Shown piece by piece: positions 7,494 through 18,504 of a DNA stretch of 47,755 bases. Position numbers and translations under genes: made by a program. The DNA comes from an uncultured Prochlorococcus sp. (GTDB lineage: Bacteria > Cyanobacteriota > Cyanobacteriia > PCC-6307 > Cyanobiaceae), in the NCBI GenBank assembly GCA_902596585.1, contig CACJUL010000008.1, positions 1 through 47,755 on the forward strand. The letters run 5' to 3'. Numbering within the stretch: the first letter of the stretch is position 1; every line of letters starts with the position of its first letter. Under the pieces are notes generated by a model. That model was not told the origin of the DNA, did not search any database, and saw only the letters and a list, made by a program, of their open reading frames with translations.

Positions 7494-8231
7494 TTAATCA
7501 TCACCAAGAAATTCTATAATTTCTTTGTCTTTAAGATTCTGAGCATCACCGAGTTTAGAAATATCAATAGATTCTGAGTTCGCTAGACATTGTAAAGTCT
7601 TTTGTAATTTAAGAATTTCATTTTCTAGAAAATCTATTCTATCCATTAAATTTTTTATCACATTAGCCTCTGCATCTGGTAAGGCAGAGTGAGCTAATGG
7701 GTTCACTTTTACTCCACTTTGGTGGACTACTCTGCCAGGAATTCCAACCACAGTACTATTTCCCTCTACATTACGAACAACTACTGAACCGGCGCCAATA
7801 CGAGTATTAGATCCAATAGTTATCGAACCGAGAACTTTTGCTCCTGCTCCAACAACAACGTTTTCCATTAAGGTTGGATGTCTTTTCCCATGACTTTTAC
7901 CAGTACCTCCTAAGGTTACTCCCTGGTAAAGTAGACAATTATTCCCTATTTCTGCTGTTTCTCCAATTACAACTCCCATTCCATGATCTATGAAAACCCT
8001 TCTACCAATTTTTGCTCCGGGATGTATTTCAATGCCAGTGATTGTTCTGTTAAGGTGACTTAAAAGACGAGGAATTAAAGGAATTTTTAATTTCCATAAT
8101 TTATGAGTAAATCTATGAATAACTATTGATTGAAAGCCTGGATAACAAAGGAAAATTTCTAATATTCCCCTTGCAGCAGGATCTCTCTCTTTAATAATGT
8201 CTATATCTGATTTAAAAGTTCTGAATATCAT
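7494..8231 (-). CDS. cysE: Serine O-acetyltransferase
   Basis: 245 residues. It makes O-acetylserine from serine and acetyl-CoA, the first step of cysteine synthesis. The N-terminal helices are followed by a left-handed beta-helix of hexapeptide repeats from about IHPGAKIGRRVFIDHGMG, through VVIGETAEIGNNCLLYQG and VTLGGTGKSHGKRHPTL, to VVVGAGAKVLGSITIGSNTR. The DHGMG histidine and the GKRHP segment are the conserved active-site region. The tail from residue ~195 is a short predicted helix (DRIDFLENEILKLQKTL). The regulator gene upstream ends 3 bases before its ATG, so the two are likely co-transcribed. Confidence 0.95.
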   Translation of the reverse strand: MIFRTFKSDIDIIKERDPAARGILEIFLCYPGFQSIVIHRFTHKLWKLKIPLIPRLLSHLNRTITGIEIHPGAKIGRRVFIDHGMGVVIGETAEIGNNCLLYQGVTLGGTGKSHGKRHPTLMENVVVGAGAKVLGSITIGSNTRIGAGSVVVRNVEGNSTVVGIPGRVVHQSGVKVNPLAHSALPDAEANVIKNLMDRIDFLENEILKLQKTLQCLANSESIDISKLGDAQNLKDKEIIEFLGDD

Positions 8232-8234
8232 GTT

Positions 8235-9221
8235 TTAATTTATAACTCCGATTTCTTTTTTTAATTGATTTATCGTTTCTGTACTTAAATAATTTTTTGC
8301 ACATATTATTTGAGGTAATCTCATAAGCTGAGAGCGATTTTTTAATAATGTGTTTTCTACAACTGATAAACTAGGTCCATCACATACGATGTGATTTGAA
8401 GCTTTTAAAAGGGATAGTAATCTACTGTTATTATCTGAGATTGCCGTCATCAGCATTAATTCACTACCACGCATGCTATGTATGATAACTTCAGCCGCCC
8501 TTAATAAGCCAGGGCTAATACTGACTATACCTACACAACTTCCAATACTTAATTCCTTCAGGATTTTCAGTTCCTTTTGAAAGTCGCTTAAGTCAACCGC
8601 AATAGCTCGAACCCCATGGTTTTTAGCAACTTTTTCTAGAGGCTGTAAAAAATATCTGCTTGTGACAATCGTGCCATTATTTGAACTACTCAAAACCTTT
8701 TCTAATTCTTCCATAGGAACAACTTCCACTGGGACAGTTACTTTTGGAGAGAGGTCTTCTGCTATGAGCATAGAAGCACCTATATCCTCTCTAGGAGTAC
8801 TGACTATAATTCTTGTGCCACATCTAATACGCCAATCAATTTCATTTGTTAATATTTCTCTCGTTTCTTGCAAAGTGCAGCCAAGACTTATGAAATTATC
8901 GACAGACTTCTTAGCCTCTTCATCTGGTGGTTTGCTCCCACTATCTTTTGAGTATACTGATTTTTTTAAATCCTTTTTAGTGAGATTATCTCTAACATAG
9001 ATACCTGATCCGGCCATCGCCTCAACAACCCCATCTATCTCAAGTTGTCTGTAAACTTTACTTATGGTGTTTCGATGAAGTCCAGTCTGCATTGCCAATT
9101 GCCTTGTGCTTGGAAGCCTATGACCTGGAGGATAATGTCTAGCTGCTATTGCAAAGCAAATTTGATTGTACAGTTGAGTAGATGCAGGTATATCACTTTC
9201 TTGTTGAATATGGAATCTCAC
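8235..9221 (-). CDS. GntR-family transcription regulator
   Basis: 328 residues. Residues ~1-78 form a GntR-type winged helix: PASTQLYNQICFAIAARHYP, LPSTRQLAMQTGLHRNTISK, VYRQLEIDGVVEAMAGSGIYV. The rest (~250 residues) is not a MocR-type aminotransferase, being too short and lacking the PLP lysine motif, and looks like an alpha/beta sensing domain (IIVSTPREDIGAS, GTIVTSRYFLQPLEKV). The ligand is unknown. It sits directly before cysE with a 3-base gap, which suggests a link to sulfur or amino-acid metabolism, but that is inference. A strong hairpin terminator separates it from infC upstream. Confidence 0.85.
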   Translation of the reverse strand: MRFHIQQESDIPASTQLYNQICFAIAARHYPPGHRLPSTRQLAMQTGLHRNTISKVYRQLEIDGVVEAMAGSGIYVRDNLTKKDLKKSVYSKDSGSKPPDEEAKKSVDNFISLGCTLQETREILTNEIDWRIRCGTRIIVSTPREDIGASMLIAEDLSPKVTVPVEVVPMEELEKVLSSSNNGTIVTSRYFLQPLEKVAKNHGVRAIAVDLSDFQKELKILKELSIGSCVGIVSISPGLLRAAEVIIHSMRGSELMLMTAISDNNSRLLSLLKASNHIVCDGPSLSVVENTLLKNRSQLMRLPQIICAKNYLSTETINQLKKEIGVIN

Positions 9222-9240
9222 TTTAGAAAAATCCTGACTA

Positions 9241-9293
9241 AAAAAAAATTATCTATAGTGACACTTTAACATTTGTCATACTTTTTAGATAAT
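9241..9293 (-). terminator. Terminator after infC (or attenuator before gntR-type gene)
   Basis: On the minus strand an imperfect long hairpin (outer arms ATTATCTA / TAGATAAT, inner arms TGACA / TGTCA) is followed by at least eight T residues. It lies 9 bases after the infC stop and 20 bases before the regulator start. That leaves almost no room for a separate promoter, so it may act as a partial terminator between the two genes. Confidence 0.75.
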
Positions 9294-9302
9294 AATTTCT
9301 CA

Positions 9303-9872
9303 TTATTCATCCTTCTTTATAAGAGGAGTTTTTCTAGGGCTTAAAAACATAATCATGTTCCTCCCTTCTCTCGTGGGCTTTTGTTGGACTTCTGATTGCT
9401 CCTCTAAATCATTGGCCATTTTTAAAAGGAGTGTTTCAGCTAAATTTGAGTGTTGAATTTCTCTACCTCTAAAAATCACAGTGCATTTAACTTTATCTCC
9501 TGATTTTAAGAATTTAGTAGCTTGACCTATTCTTACGTCATAATCATGCTTAGCAATTTTGTATCTCATTTTTACTTCTTTAACTTCTGTTTGATGAGAT
9601 TTTTTTCTAGCTTCCTTTGCCTTTTTTTCTTGTTCAAATTTATATTTTCCATAGTCCATGATTCTACAAACAGGGGGATCTGCTTTTTCGCTGACCAAAA
9701 CTAAATCAAGTTCTCTTTCGGAGGCTATCTCTATTGCTTTCAATCTATCTATTACACCTAATTGTTTTCCATCTGAATCAACAACTCTCAATTGAGGGTA
9801 TTTTATTCTTTCGTTAATATTTGGGAGCTCTCTAACTGGAGCGCGGCGGTCAAAACGTGGGCGTGGTGGCAT
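9303..9872 (-). CDS. infC: Translation initiation factor IF-3
   Basis: 189 residues, the normal size. IF-3 binds the 30S subunit and checks start-codon pairing. The N domain runs from [20 protein letters not shown] through [20 protein letters not shown] and [20 protein letters not shown]; the lysine-rich linker [17 protein letters not shown] follows; the C domain has [20 protein letters not shown] and [15 protein letters not shown]. It starts at ATG, not the autoregulatory ATT of Escherichia coli. An arginine/proline-rich lead of about 17 residues precedes the conserved region. Lies downstream of miaA on the minus strand with a 54-base gap. Confidence 0.97.
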   Translation of the reverse strand: MPPRPRFDRRAPVRELPNINERIKYPQLRVVDSDGKQLGVIDRLKAIEIASERELDLVLVSEKADPPVCRIMDYGKYKFEQEKKAKEARKKSHQTEVKEVKMRYKIAKHDYDVRIGQATKFLKSGDKVKCTVIFRGREIQHSNLAETLLLKMANDLEEQSEVQQKPTREGRNMIMFLSPRKTPLIKKDE

Positions 9873-9926
9873 TCAGTTGATTTAATAAATTGATTGGACG
9901 ATTAATACTTCTCTTATTTTACAAAT

Positions 9927-10826
9927 TTAGCCTAAAAAAGACTCTATTTTAATTATTGCATCTTTTCGCAGGTTTTTGTTATTAAGCCAAAGAGGATTAT
10001 TTTTATTGCGGAACCATGTTTTTTGTCTTTTGGCGAATTGGAGCGTTTTAGTAGTAGTTAAATCAATAGCCTCATCAATAGTTAATTGATTATTTAAAAC
10101 TTTTTTAGCTTCACGGTATCCAATGGTTTCCAAAATTTGTAAGTCGGATCCATATTGGGAAATAAGAAATTTAGTTTCTTCGACAATTCCGGACAAGAAC
10201 ATATTTTTTGTTCTTTGAAAAATTCTTTGTTTTAAATTATCTCTATCTAAACCAAGCTCTAGAATTTTCCATTTAGGGGGTTTTTGTATTTTCTGAGCAG
10301 ATAAAGGTTTGCCTGTGACATAAAAAACTTCTAACGCTCTTATTGTTCTAATACGATCAGCAAAATTTATTTTTTTTGTTGAAATTGGATCACAATTTTT
10401 TAAAAGATCCCAGCATTCTTTCTGATCAAGTTCTTCTAATTGTCCTCGCAAATCATATTGTGGAGGGACATCCGGAACAAAAAAACCTTTTGTGATTGAG
10501 TTCATATATAAACCACTCCCTCCAACAAGAAAAGGTAAATAATTATTTTTGATTTCTCCTTTAATTGATTTCTGAGCAATTTTTTGAAATTGTTTGACAT
10601 TGATTGGACGAATAGGTTCTTCAATATCTATCAAAAAATGCTTTATTTTTTTTTGTTGATTTTCAGATGGTTTAGCTGTACCAATATCCATAAACTTATA
10701 AATTTGTCTTGAATCGATATTATGTATTCGAGTTTTAAAAAATTCTGCAATTTCAATAGCTAATTCTGTTTTGCCACTTCCAGTGGGTCCAATTAAAACT
10801 ATTACATGAGGTTGATTAGAAGACAT
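9927..10826 (-). CDS. miaA: tRNA dimethylallyltransferase MiaA
   Basis: 299 residues. It adds a dimethylallyl group to A37 of tRNAs that read UNN codons. The P-loop GPTGSGKT is at residues 13-20, followed by [16 protein letters not shown] (the conserved [16 protein letters not shown]) and the substrate segment [17 protein letters not shown]. The [19 protein letters not shown] block and the C-terminal [18 protein letters not shown] are also diagnostic. The minus-strand order is miaA then infC. Divergent from gyrB with a 147-base gap that must carry both promoters. Confidence 0.97.
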   Translation of the reverse strand: MSSNQPHVIVLIGPTGSGKTELAIEIAEFFKTRIHNIDSRQIYKFMDIGTAKPSENQQKKIKHFLIDIEEPIRPINVKQFQKIAQKSIKGEIKNNYLPFLVGGSGLYMNSITKGFFVPDVPPQYDLRGQLEELDQKECWDLLKNCDPISTKKINFADRIRTIRALEVFYVTGKPLSAQKIQKPPKWKILELGLDRDNLKQRIFQRTKNMFLSGIVEETKFLISQYGSDLQILETIGYREAKKVLNNQLTIDEAIDLTTTKTLQFAKRQKTWFRNKNNPLWLNNKNLRKDAIIKIESFLG

Positions 10827-10973
10827 ATTGGTTTCTGAAGAAATATCTATTCGCTATATAATTAAAGAGATTAAATTTTCCATAGACTTCGAGCCTTTCT
10901 CTTATTGCAGTGGTAAGTTTAATGAAAGACCTTTTAAAAATAACAATTTTTAAACTTTATTTTTTTATATTAA

Positions 10974-13267
<2,294 letters not shown>

Positions 13268-13270
13268 ATT

Positions 13271-13636
13271 TTGGATTTTTTTTCATTATTTATACTTTTG
13301 ATTGGCAGTACTTTTGGATTAATACTGAGACTATTCTTGCAAAATAATCTCAGAGTAAATATAGGCTTTAATATTCAAAATACTTCGATAGTGAATTTTA
13401 TATCATCATTTTTTTTAGGAATTTTGGTTGCATTAAACTTTAATAATAACCAATTATTATTATTATTTTATACAGGTTTTTTAGGCTGTTTTAGTACATT
13501 TTCTTCTTTTATATATCAACTATTTATTTTATTTAGAAAGAGGAAATATCTAAGTCTGTTTTTTAATTATATCGAGGTTATTTTTATTTCTTTTCTTTTC
13601 TTTTATTTGGGTTACTTTCTTATTAGATTTTTTTAA
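13271..13636 (+). CDS. crcB: Fluoride channel CrcB/Fluc, first subunit
   Basis: 121 residues from a TTG start; there is no ATG early enough to keep the first membrane helix. CrcB proteins form dimeric fluoride-export channels. Four membrane spans are evident. Diagnostic segments are IGSTFGLILRLFL (helix 1 with the conserved Arg), VNFISSFFLGILVAL (the N-x-x-G/S-x-F-x-x-G motif with Asn kept), and GFLGCFSTFSSFIYQ (the TTFSTF-like break in helix 3). It is followed one base later by a second crcB, as in organisms where two differently oriented subunits form a heterodimer. Confidence 0.85.
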   Translation: MDFFSLFILLIGSTFGLILRLFLQNNLRVNIGFNIQNTSIVNFISSFFLGILVALNFNNNQLLLLFYTGFLGCFSTFSSFIYQLFILFRKRKYLSLFFNYIEVIFISFLFFYLGYFLIRFF

Positions 13637-13637
13637 T

Positions 13638-13967
13638 GTGCGTATTAGAAGTTTAATTTATTTATTGATAGCTTGTTATCTTGGTACTTTTTTAAGAGTA
13701 TTTATAGGTAATAACTTTGTTATTTCAATTCTTGGGTCATTTTTTGTTGGTTTTTTTATTAGTAAAAAATTAAGTAAATTTAATGAATTTCTTTTAATAA
13801 GTGGTTTTTTTTCCTGTTTTACATCTTTTAGTGGATTTTTATATTTTTTGTATGATATTTTTATTGAGGCAGGTTGGATAACATTTATATTTTCTTTGAA
13901 TTTGATCATTGCTATAAATCTTTTAACAATGTACTTAGGGTTTTTGATAAGTAGAAAAATTACTTAG
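13638..13967 (+). CDS. crcB: Fluoride channel CrcB/Fluc, second subunit
   Basis: 109 residues from a GTG at 13638, one base after the preceding stop. The ATG at 13636 is in another frame and ends after six codons. Four membrane spans: ACYLGTFLRVFIGN (conserved Arg), VISILGSFFVGFFISK (the N-x-x-G motif, but with Ser in place of Asn), and GFFSCFTSFSGFLYFL (the Phe-rich break). Loss of the Asn in only one of the two subunits fits asymmetric heterodimers. Both crcB genes have non-ATG starts. Confidence 0.85.
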   Translation: MRIRSLIYLLIACYLGTFLRVFIGNNFVISILGSFFVGFFISKKLSKFNEFLLISGFFSCFTSFSGFLYFLYDIFIEAGWITFIFSLNLIIAINLLTMYLGFLISRKIT

Positions 13968-13973
13968 ATTTCT

Positions 13974-13979
13974 TATAAT
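13974..13979 (+). promoter_or_regulatory. Candidate -10 box for mgtE
   Basis: TATAAT lies 32 bases before the mgtE ATG, in the short gap after crcB. No -35 match is seen. Confidence 0.35.
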
Positions 13980-14010
13980 GGGGTTGTTACTTTGACGAGG
14001 ATATATATTT

Positions 14011-15417
14011 ATGAATGAAAATAATACTGATACCGTTACATCATTATCTTCAGATTTAAGTTTCCGAGAAAATATTACTATCCAACTTCAAGAATTACTC
14101 GTGGCAGGAAATTATGATGAGGCAAAGTTACTTTTAGAACCCTCGCAGCCTGTAGATATTGCAGATGCTATTGGAAGTCTTCCATTGATATTGCAGGCAT
14201 TGGCATTTCGATTGTTAAAAAAAAATGAGGCAATTGAGGTATATGAATATTTAGATCCAATTGTTCAACAAACTCTATTAGACAGACTTCGTTCAGGAGA
14301 AGTTTTAGAAATTGTTGAGAAAATGTCTCCTGACGATAGAGTGCAACTTTTTGACGAATTACCTGCAAAAGTTGTACGAAAATTTTTGTCGGCTCTTAGT
14401 CCTGGTGAAAGGAAAGTAACTGCTGAATTACTTGGATATGAGCCTGAAACTGCTGGAAGACTAATGACAACTGAATTTATAGATCTTAAAGAGTTGCAAA
14501 CAGCAGCAGAAGCCCTATCTATAGTAAGAAAAAGAGCTCCATTTACAGAAACCATCTATAGTTTGTATGTTACTGACAAAGAAAGACACCTAACAGGCAT
14601 TCTATCTTTGAGAGACCTTGTAACTGCTGATCCTTCTAAGCCAATTGGAGATGTCATGACAAGAGACGTAGTAAATATCTCCACAAATACCAATCAAGAA
14701 GAAGTAGCAAGAGCAATACAAAGATATGATTTTTTAGCTCTTCCAGTTGTTGATAAAGAAAAAAGACTTGTTGGAATAGTTACTGTTGATGATTTAATTG
14801 ATGTAATAGAGCAAGAAGCCACAAGAGATATTTATGCAGCTGGTGCTGTTCAACCTGGAGATGAGGATGATTATTTTCAAAGTAGTTTGTTTACTATAGC
14901 TCGACGTAGAATTTTGTGGCTTTTAATTTTGGTTTTGGCAAATGGTTTGACGACAAAAGTTATTGCGATGAATGATCAAATATTAAAAGAAATAGTACTA
15001 CTAGCTGCATTTATTCCCCTACTTATAGGTACTGGGGGAAACGTTGGTGCTCAAAGCTCAACTGTTGTTATTAGAGGCTTAAGTACTCAAAAATTGAAGT
15101 CTCTCGGTGCTATTAAGGCAGTAGTCAAAGAGGCAATAACAGGCGCTCTTTTAGGTATCTTGATGATGATCGTAGTATTCCCCTTCGCTTGGTGGCAAGG
15201 AGAAGGCCCTTTAATAGCCTCTGCAGTAGGCATTAGTTTAATATCTATAACGACTTTAGCTGCTACAACAGGTGCTATTCTTCCTTTATTGTTTGACAGA
15301 ATGAGATTGGATCCAGCCTTAATGTCCTCTCCATTCATAACAACTGTCACCGACATTGCTGGTGTATTTATTTATCTTAGTACTGCAAAATGGTTACTAA
15401 GCTCTTCATTTATCTAA
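14011..15417 (+). CDS. mgtE: Magnesium transporter MgtE
   Basis: 468 residues. A magnesium-gated Mg2+ channel. The N-terminal helical domain (~1-140) has IEVYEYLDPIVQQTLLDRLR and MSPDDRVQLFDELPAKVV; two CBS domains follow (~140-270; IYSLYVTDKERHLTGILSLR, DFLALPVVDKEKRLVGIVTV). The C-terminal pore has five membrane spans with LLIGTGGNVGAQSSTVVIRG, GALLGILMMIVVFPFAWW and FDRMRLDPALMSSPFITTVT. The GTGGNxGxQ and DPA segments are the family signatures. Length and domain order are normal. Confidence 0.96.
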   Translation: MNENNTDTVTSLSSDLSFRENITIQLQELLVAGNYDEAKLLLEPSQPVDIADAIGSLPLILQALAFRLLKKNEAIEVYEYLDPIVQQTLLDRLRSGEVLEIVEKMSPDDRVQLFDELPAKVVRKFLSALSPGERKVTAELLGYEPETAGRLMTTEFIDLKELQTAAEALSIVRKRAPFTETIYSLYVTDKERHLTGILSLRDLVTADPSKPIGDVMTRDVVNISTNTNQEEVARAIQRYDFLALPVVDKEKRLVGIVTVDDLIDVIEQEATRDIYAAGAVQPGDEDDYFQSSLFTIARRRILWLLILVLANGLTTKVIAMNDQILKEIVLLAAFIPLLIGTGGNVGAQSSTVVIRGLSTQKLKSLGAIKAVVKEAITGALLGILMMIVVFPFAWWQGEGPLIASAVGISLISITTLAATTGAILPLLFDRMRLDPALMSSPFITTVTDIAGVFIYLSTAKWLLSSSFI

Positions 15418-15471
15418 ATTCACTAGGTATTTATTCTCATTTTTGTAAATTTGTGGATTTTTTTGTTTAAC

Positions 15472-15501
15472 TTTACAATTCTTAATGGTATTGTTTACAA
15501 A
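15472..15501 (+). promoter_or_regulatory. Paired TTTACAAW half-sites before the sigma gene
   Basis: TTTACAAT (15472-15479) and TTTACAAA (15494-15501) lie 22 bases apart, start to start, in the leader of the sigma gene. Each fits one half of the HLR1 element bound by RpaB, but the canonical spacing is 10. Weak evidence. Confidence 0.25.
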
Positions 15502-15516
15502 ACGTCATTTGATTTT

Positions 15517-16518
15517 ATGTCTTCTGAAACATTAAGTGAGAATAAATTAGCGACAATATCAAGTTTAAAAGCAAGTAATGATGTAGATCTAGTTAGATCT
15601 TACTTGAGAGATATTGGTAGAGTTCCACTTTTATCACATGAGCAAGAAATTACTCTTGGTAGGCAGGTACAAGAATATATGCAAGTCGAAAGAGCAGAAT
15701 TGGAAATTATTGAATTAACAGGGGATAAGCCAAGCATTGAAGAATTATCTAACAAATTAAATTTATCTACTTCCATTATTAAAAAAAGATTGAGAGCTGG
15801 GCAGAGGGCAAAAGAAAGAATGGTTGCAGCAAATTTAAGGTTGGTAGTAAGTGTTGCAAAAAAATATACTAAAAGAAATATGGAATTACTAGATTTAATA
15901 CAGGAAGGAACAATAGGACTTGTCAGAGGGGTAGAAAAGTTTGATCCAGCTAGAGGTTATAAGTTTTCAACATACGCTTACTGGTGGATTAGGCAAGGCA
16001 TTACTAGAGCAATTGCCGAAAAAAGTAGGGCAATCAGGTTACCTATACATATAACTGAAATGTTGAACAAATTGAAAAAAGGTCAAAGAGAGTTGAGTCA
16101 AGAAATGTCTAGAACTCCAACAGTAAGCGAACTTGCGAAATATGTTGAGCTTCCTGAAGAAGATGTAAAGGATTTAATGTGTAAAGCAGGGCAGCCAGTT
16201 AGTCTTGAAACAAAAGTTGGTGATGGAGAAGATACTGTTTTATTAGATTTATTAGCAGGAGGCGAAGATCTGCCAGACGAACAAATAGAGATGGATTGTA
16301 TGAGAGGAGATCTCCATTCTCTTTTACATCAACTACCAGATTTGCAATGTAGAGTTTTAAGAATGAGATATGGGATGGATGGAGATGAACCAATGTCTTT
16401 AACAGGTATAGGAAGAGTATTGGGAATTAGTAGAGATAGAGTAAGAAATTTAGAACGCGATGGACTAAGAGGCTTGAGAAGATTAAGCGATAATGTTGAA
16501 GCTTATTTTGTTTCTTGA
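15517..16518 (+). CDS. Group 2 RNA polymerase sigma factor (RpoD-like)
   Basis: 333 residues from ATG 15517. An upstream TTG at 15451 would add 22 hydrophobic residues unlike sigma factors. Region 1.2 is DVDLVRSYLRDIGRVPLLS; region 2 has NLRLVVSVAKKYTKRNMELL, DLIQEGTIGLVRGVEKFDP and GYKFSTYAYWWIRQGITRAI; region 3 has LPIHITEMLNKLKKGQRELS; region 4 has LRMRYGMDGDEPMSLTGIGR and the helix-turn-helix VLGISRDRVRNLERDGLRGL. The short N terminus places it among cyanobacterial group 2 factors, used for light, nutrient or stress responses. Its 3' end overlaps the convergent hydrolase by 16 bases. Confidence 0.93.
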   Translation: MSSETLSENKLATISSLKASNDVDLVRSYLRDIGRVPLLSHEQEITLGRQVQEYMQVERAELEIIELTGDKPSIEELSNKLNLSTSIIKKRLRAGQRAKERMVAANLRLVVSVAKKYTKRNMELLDLIQEGTIGLVRGVEKFDPARGYKFSTYAYWWIRQGITRAIAEKSRAIRLPIHITEMLNKLKKGQRELSQEMSRTPTVSELAKYVELPEEDVKDLMCKAGQPVSLETKVGDGEDTVLLDLLAGGEDLPDEQIEMDCMRGDLHSLLHQLPDLQCRVLRMRYGMDGDEPMSLTGIGRVLGISRDRVRNLERDGLRGLRRLSDNVEAYFVS

Positions 16519-17417
16519 AGAAATTCGCAAATTAACCTATTTGTTTCTTCAGGTTCTTCATCATGAGGACAATGACCTGCACCTTTGATAATATCTAGTC
16601 TTTTAATATTCTTGTATTTCTTTTTCCATTCTTTTGCTTCACTTATAGATTCCCAAGGATCTTTTTCTCCCCAAATTAATTGAATTGGATTATCAACCTT
16701 ATCGAAAAGATCTGTCGCAAGATAATCATCAAACAAGTTAATAAAACCACGAAATGCTTCTTTTGAATTGATCCTTTTAGAGGGTTTATATAGTATTTCA
16801 ATTAATTCTTCATCGATATTTTTTCCTGAAGGGTAAGCTTGTTCAAGAATTTTCTTTATAACTTTTGGATTAGCTGCTCTTGTAAAAAGTGTATTGCTAA
16901 TGATTCTCTGCCTTACTAAGGTTTTTAATATAGGCCTCAGTAAATTCATCAAAATATCATTTTTTTTAAGACGTTTATCGTCCATCGTTCTTTGCGCACA
17001 ATCGATTAAAATAACACCTTTACAGTAATCTTCGAGAATTTCAGCAGCTTTTAATACAATAACACCACCAATTGAATTACCCACCAAGTAAACAGGAGAT
17101 TTTATTACCTCTGAACAAAATGTTGATATTTGATTACTCCATAAGTCGAATGAGTATTTAATTGAATTATTCTTATAAGTTTCGTAATTTAATAACGCAT
17201 TGGGCTGGCTGCTTTCTCCGAATCCTAATAAATCAATTGCATAACAATTAGAAACTTTCCCAAGAAAATCTTGATTATATCTCCAATGTTTTTTTGAGGC
17301 CCCAAATCCATGTACTAGTAAAACATTGAGATTGTTTTCGCAGTTAGATTCTCGTGATAAAGACCATGAAATGTCCCAACTATTCCATATCCAAGTTCTA
17401 GATTGATTAAAAGACAT
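16503..17417 (-). CDS. Alpha/beta-hydrolase fold protein
   Basis: 304 residues. The fold signature LLVHGFGASKKHWRYN (oxyanion-hole loop) is followed by CYAIDLLGFGESSQPNA, the nucleophile elbow VGNSIGGVIVLKAAE (Ser), an acid residue in LIWGEKDPWE and the catalytic His in KGAGHCPHDEEPEE. The triad looks complete. Substrate is unknown; cyanobacterial relatives are annotated only as hydrolases. A second, similar protein begins at 47385. Convergent overlap with the sigma factor. Confidence 0.88.
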   Translation of the reverse strand: MSFNQSRTWIWNSWDISWSLSRESNCENNLNVLLVHGFGASKKHWRYNQDFLGKVSNCYAIDLLGFGESSQPNALLNYETYKNNSIKYSFDLWSNQISTFCSEVIKSPVYLVGNSIGGVIVLKAAEILEDYCKGVILIDCAQRTMDDKRLKKNDILMNLLRPILKTLVRQRIISNTLFTRAANPKVIKKILEQAYPSGKNIDEELIEILYKPSKRINSKEAFRGFINLFDDYLATDLFDKVDNPIQLIWGEKDPWESISEAKEWKKKYKNIKRLDIIKGAGHCPHDEEPEETNRLICEFLQETK

Positions 17418-17505
17418 TATTAAAATGCTATTAATTAAACTTTAATTCAAAAAAAAAATATTCGTTTTTGATTAATTATTCTTAGGTAAGAAAAAGGGGT
17501 AATTT

Positions 17506-18504
17506 ATGAAAAAGACTAAGGTCGTATGTATTGGAGAGGCTTTAATAGACAGGATTAGGAATAAGTCAAATGAAGGATTTACAGATTTTTTGGGCGGCGC
17601 ACCGGCTAATGTTGCTTGTGCATTAAGTAAATTAAAAATAGACTCAATATTTGTTGGATGTTTAGGAAATGATAATTTTGGAAAACAATTTATTGAGCAA
17701 TTTAATGAATTGAAGGTTAATTTAGATTTCTTGCAATTAGATAATGATTCATCTACTCGTGTGGTTAATGTAGACAGAGATAAATTTGGAGATCGTTTTT
17801 TTTCAGGATTTGTAGGAGGCTCCAATTCATGCTTTGCTGATGAAACCTTTAAGAAGGAATTAATTGAAAAAAAACTTCCAAACCTAGAGAAATTGTTTTT
17901 AGAAACTAAATTTTTGGTTACAGGAACGATCCTACTATCATCTCCAATCTCTGCAGAGGCTATTCATTTTTTATTAAAACAGGCTAATAAATTTCAAGTC
18001 AAAATTGTTATTGATTTGAATTGGAGAAAGGTCTTCTGGGATTATTCACGTTTTTCTTCAGTAATTAGTGAGAAAGCCAGAGTGAATTTAATAAAAAATT
18101 TTTTAAATCATGCTCATGTCTTAAAACTTGCTAGGGAGGAAGCGACTTTGTTTTTTGAGCATGAAAATCCTTTGCTCATATCTCAACAATTGTCAAAAAG
18201 ACCAGATGTGATAATAACCGATGGTAAAAACCCCGTTTCATGGTATATCAATGGATTACAGGGAATCACAAAAACTCCAAATTCAACAAAAATTGTCGAT
18301 ACAACTGGTGCAGGCGATACTTTTCTTGCTGGCTTAATTTCGAAATTTATTTCTTTTGGCTATCCTTCAAATGAACTAGAGATAGAAGAGTGTCTTAAGT
18401 TTGCCAGTGTTTGTGGATTATTAACTTGTCTTGGTGAAGGTGCAATTGAGCAACAGCCAAATTATGAGAAGGTTAATAAATTTTTAGGATCTCTTATCTC
18501 ATAG
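17506..18504 (+). CDS. PfkB-family carbohydrate kinase (fructokinase-like)
   Basis: 332 residues. A ribokinase-fold sugar kinase. Visible: CIGEALIDRI at the N terminus, FLGGAPANVACALSKLKI (the conserved sugar-binding GGxxxN region), FVGCLGNDNFGKQF, and the C-terminal PfkB signature DTTGAGDTFLAGLISKF with the catalytic Asp. The N terminus and overall length resemble fructokinases; the exact sugar is not provable here. A good purine-rich ribosome-binding site (aaaaaggggt) precedes the ATG. Its end overlaps convergent tsaE by 43 bases. Confidence 0.88.
   Translation: MKKTKVVCIGEALIDRIRNKSNEGFTDFLGGAPANVACALSKLKIDSIFVGCLGNDNFGKQFIEQFNELKVNLDFLQLDNDSSTRVVNVDRDKFGDRFFSGFVGGSNSCFADETFKKELIEKKLPNLEKLFLETKFLVTGTILLSSPISAEAIHFLLKQANKFQVKIVIDLNWRKVFWDYSRFSSVISEKARVNLIKNFLNHAHVLKLAREEATLFFEHENPLLISQQLSKRPDVIITDGKNPVSWYINGLQGITKTPNSTKIVDTTGAGDTFLAGLISKFISFGYPSNELEIEECLKFASVCGLLTCLGEGAIEQQPNYEKVNKFLGSLIS

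Noticed and set aside
8662-9000. Plus-strand frame inside the GntR-type gene
   Set aside because: It is the opposite-strand shadow of a well-supported gene.
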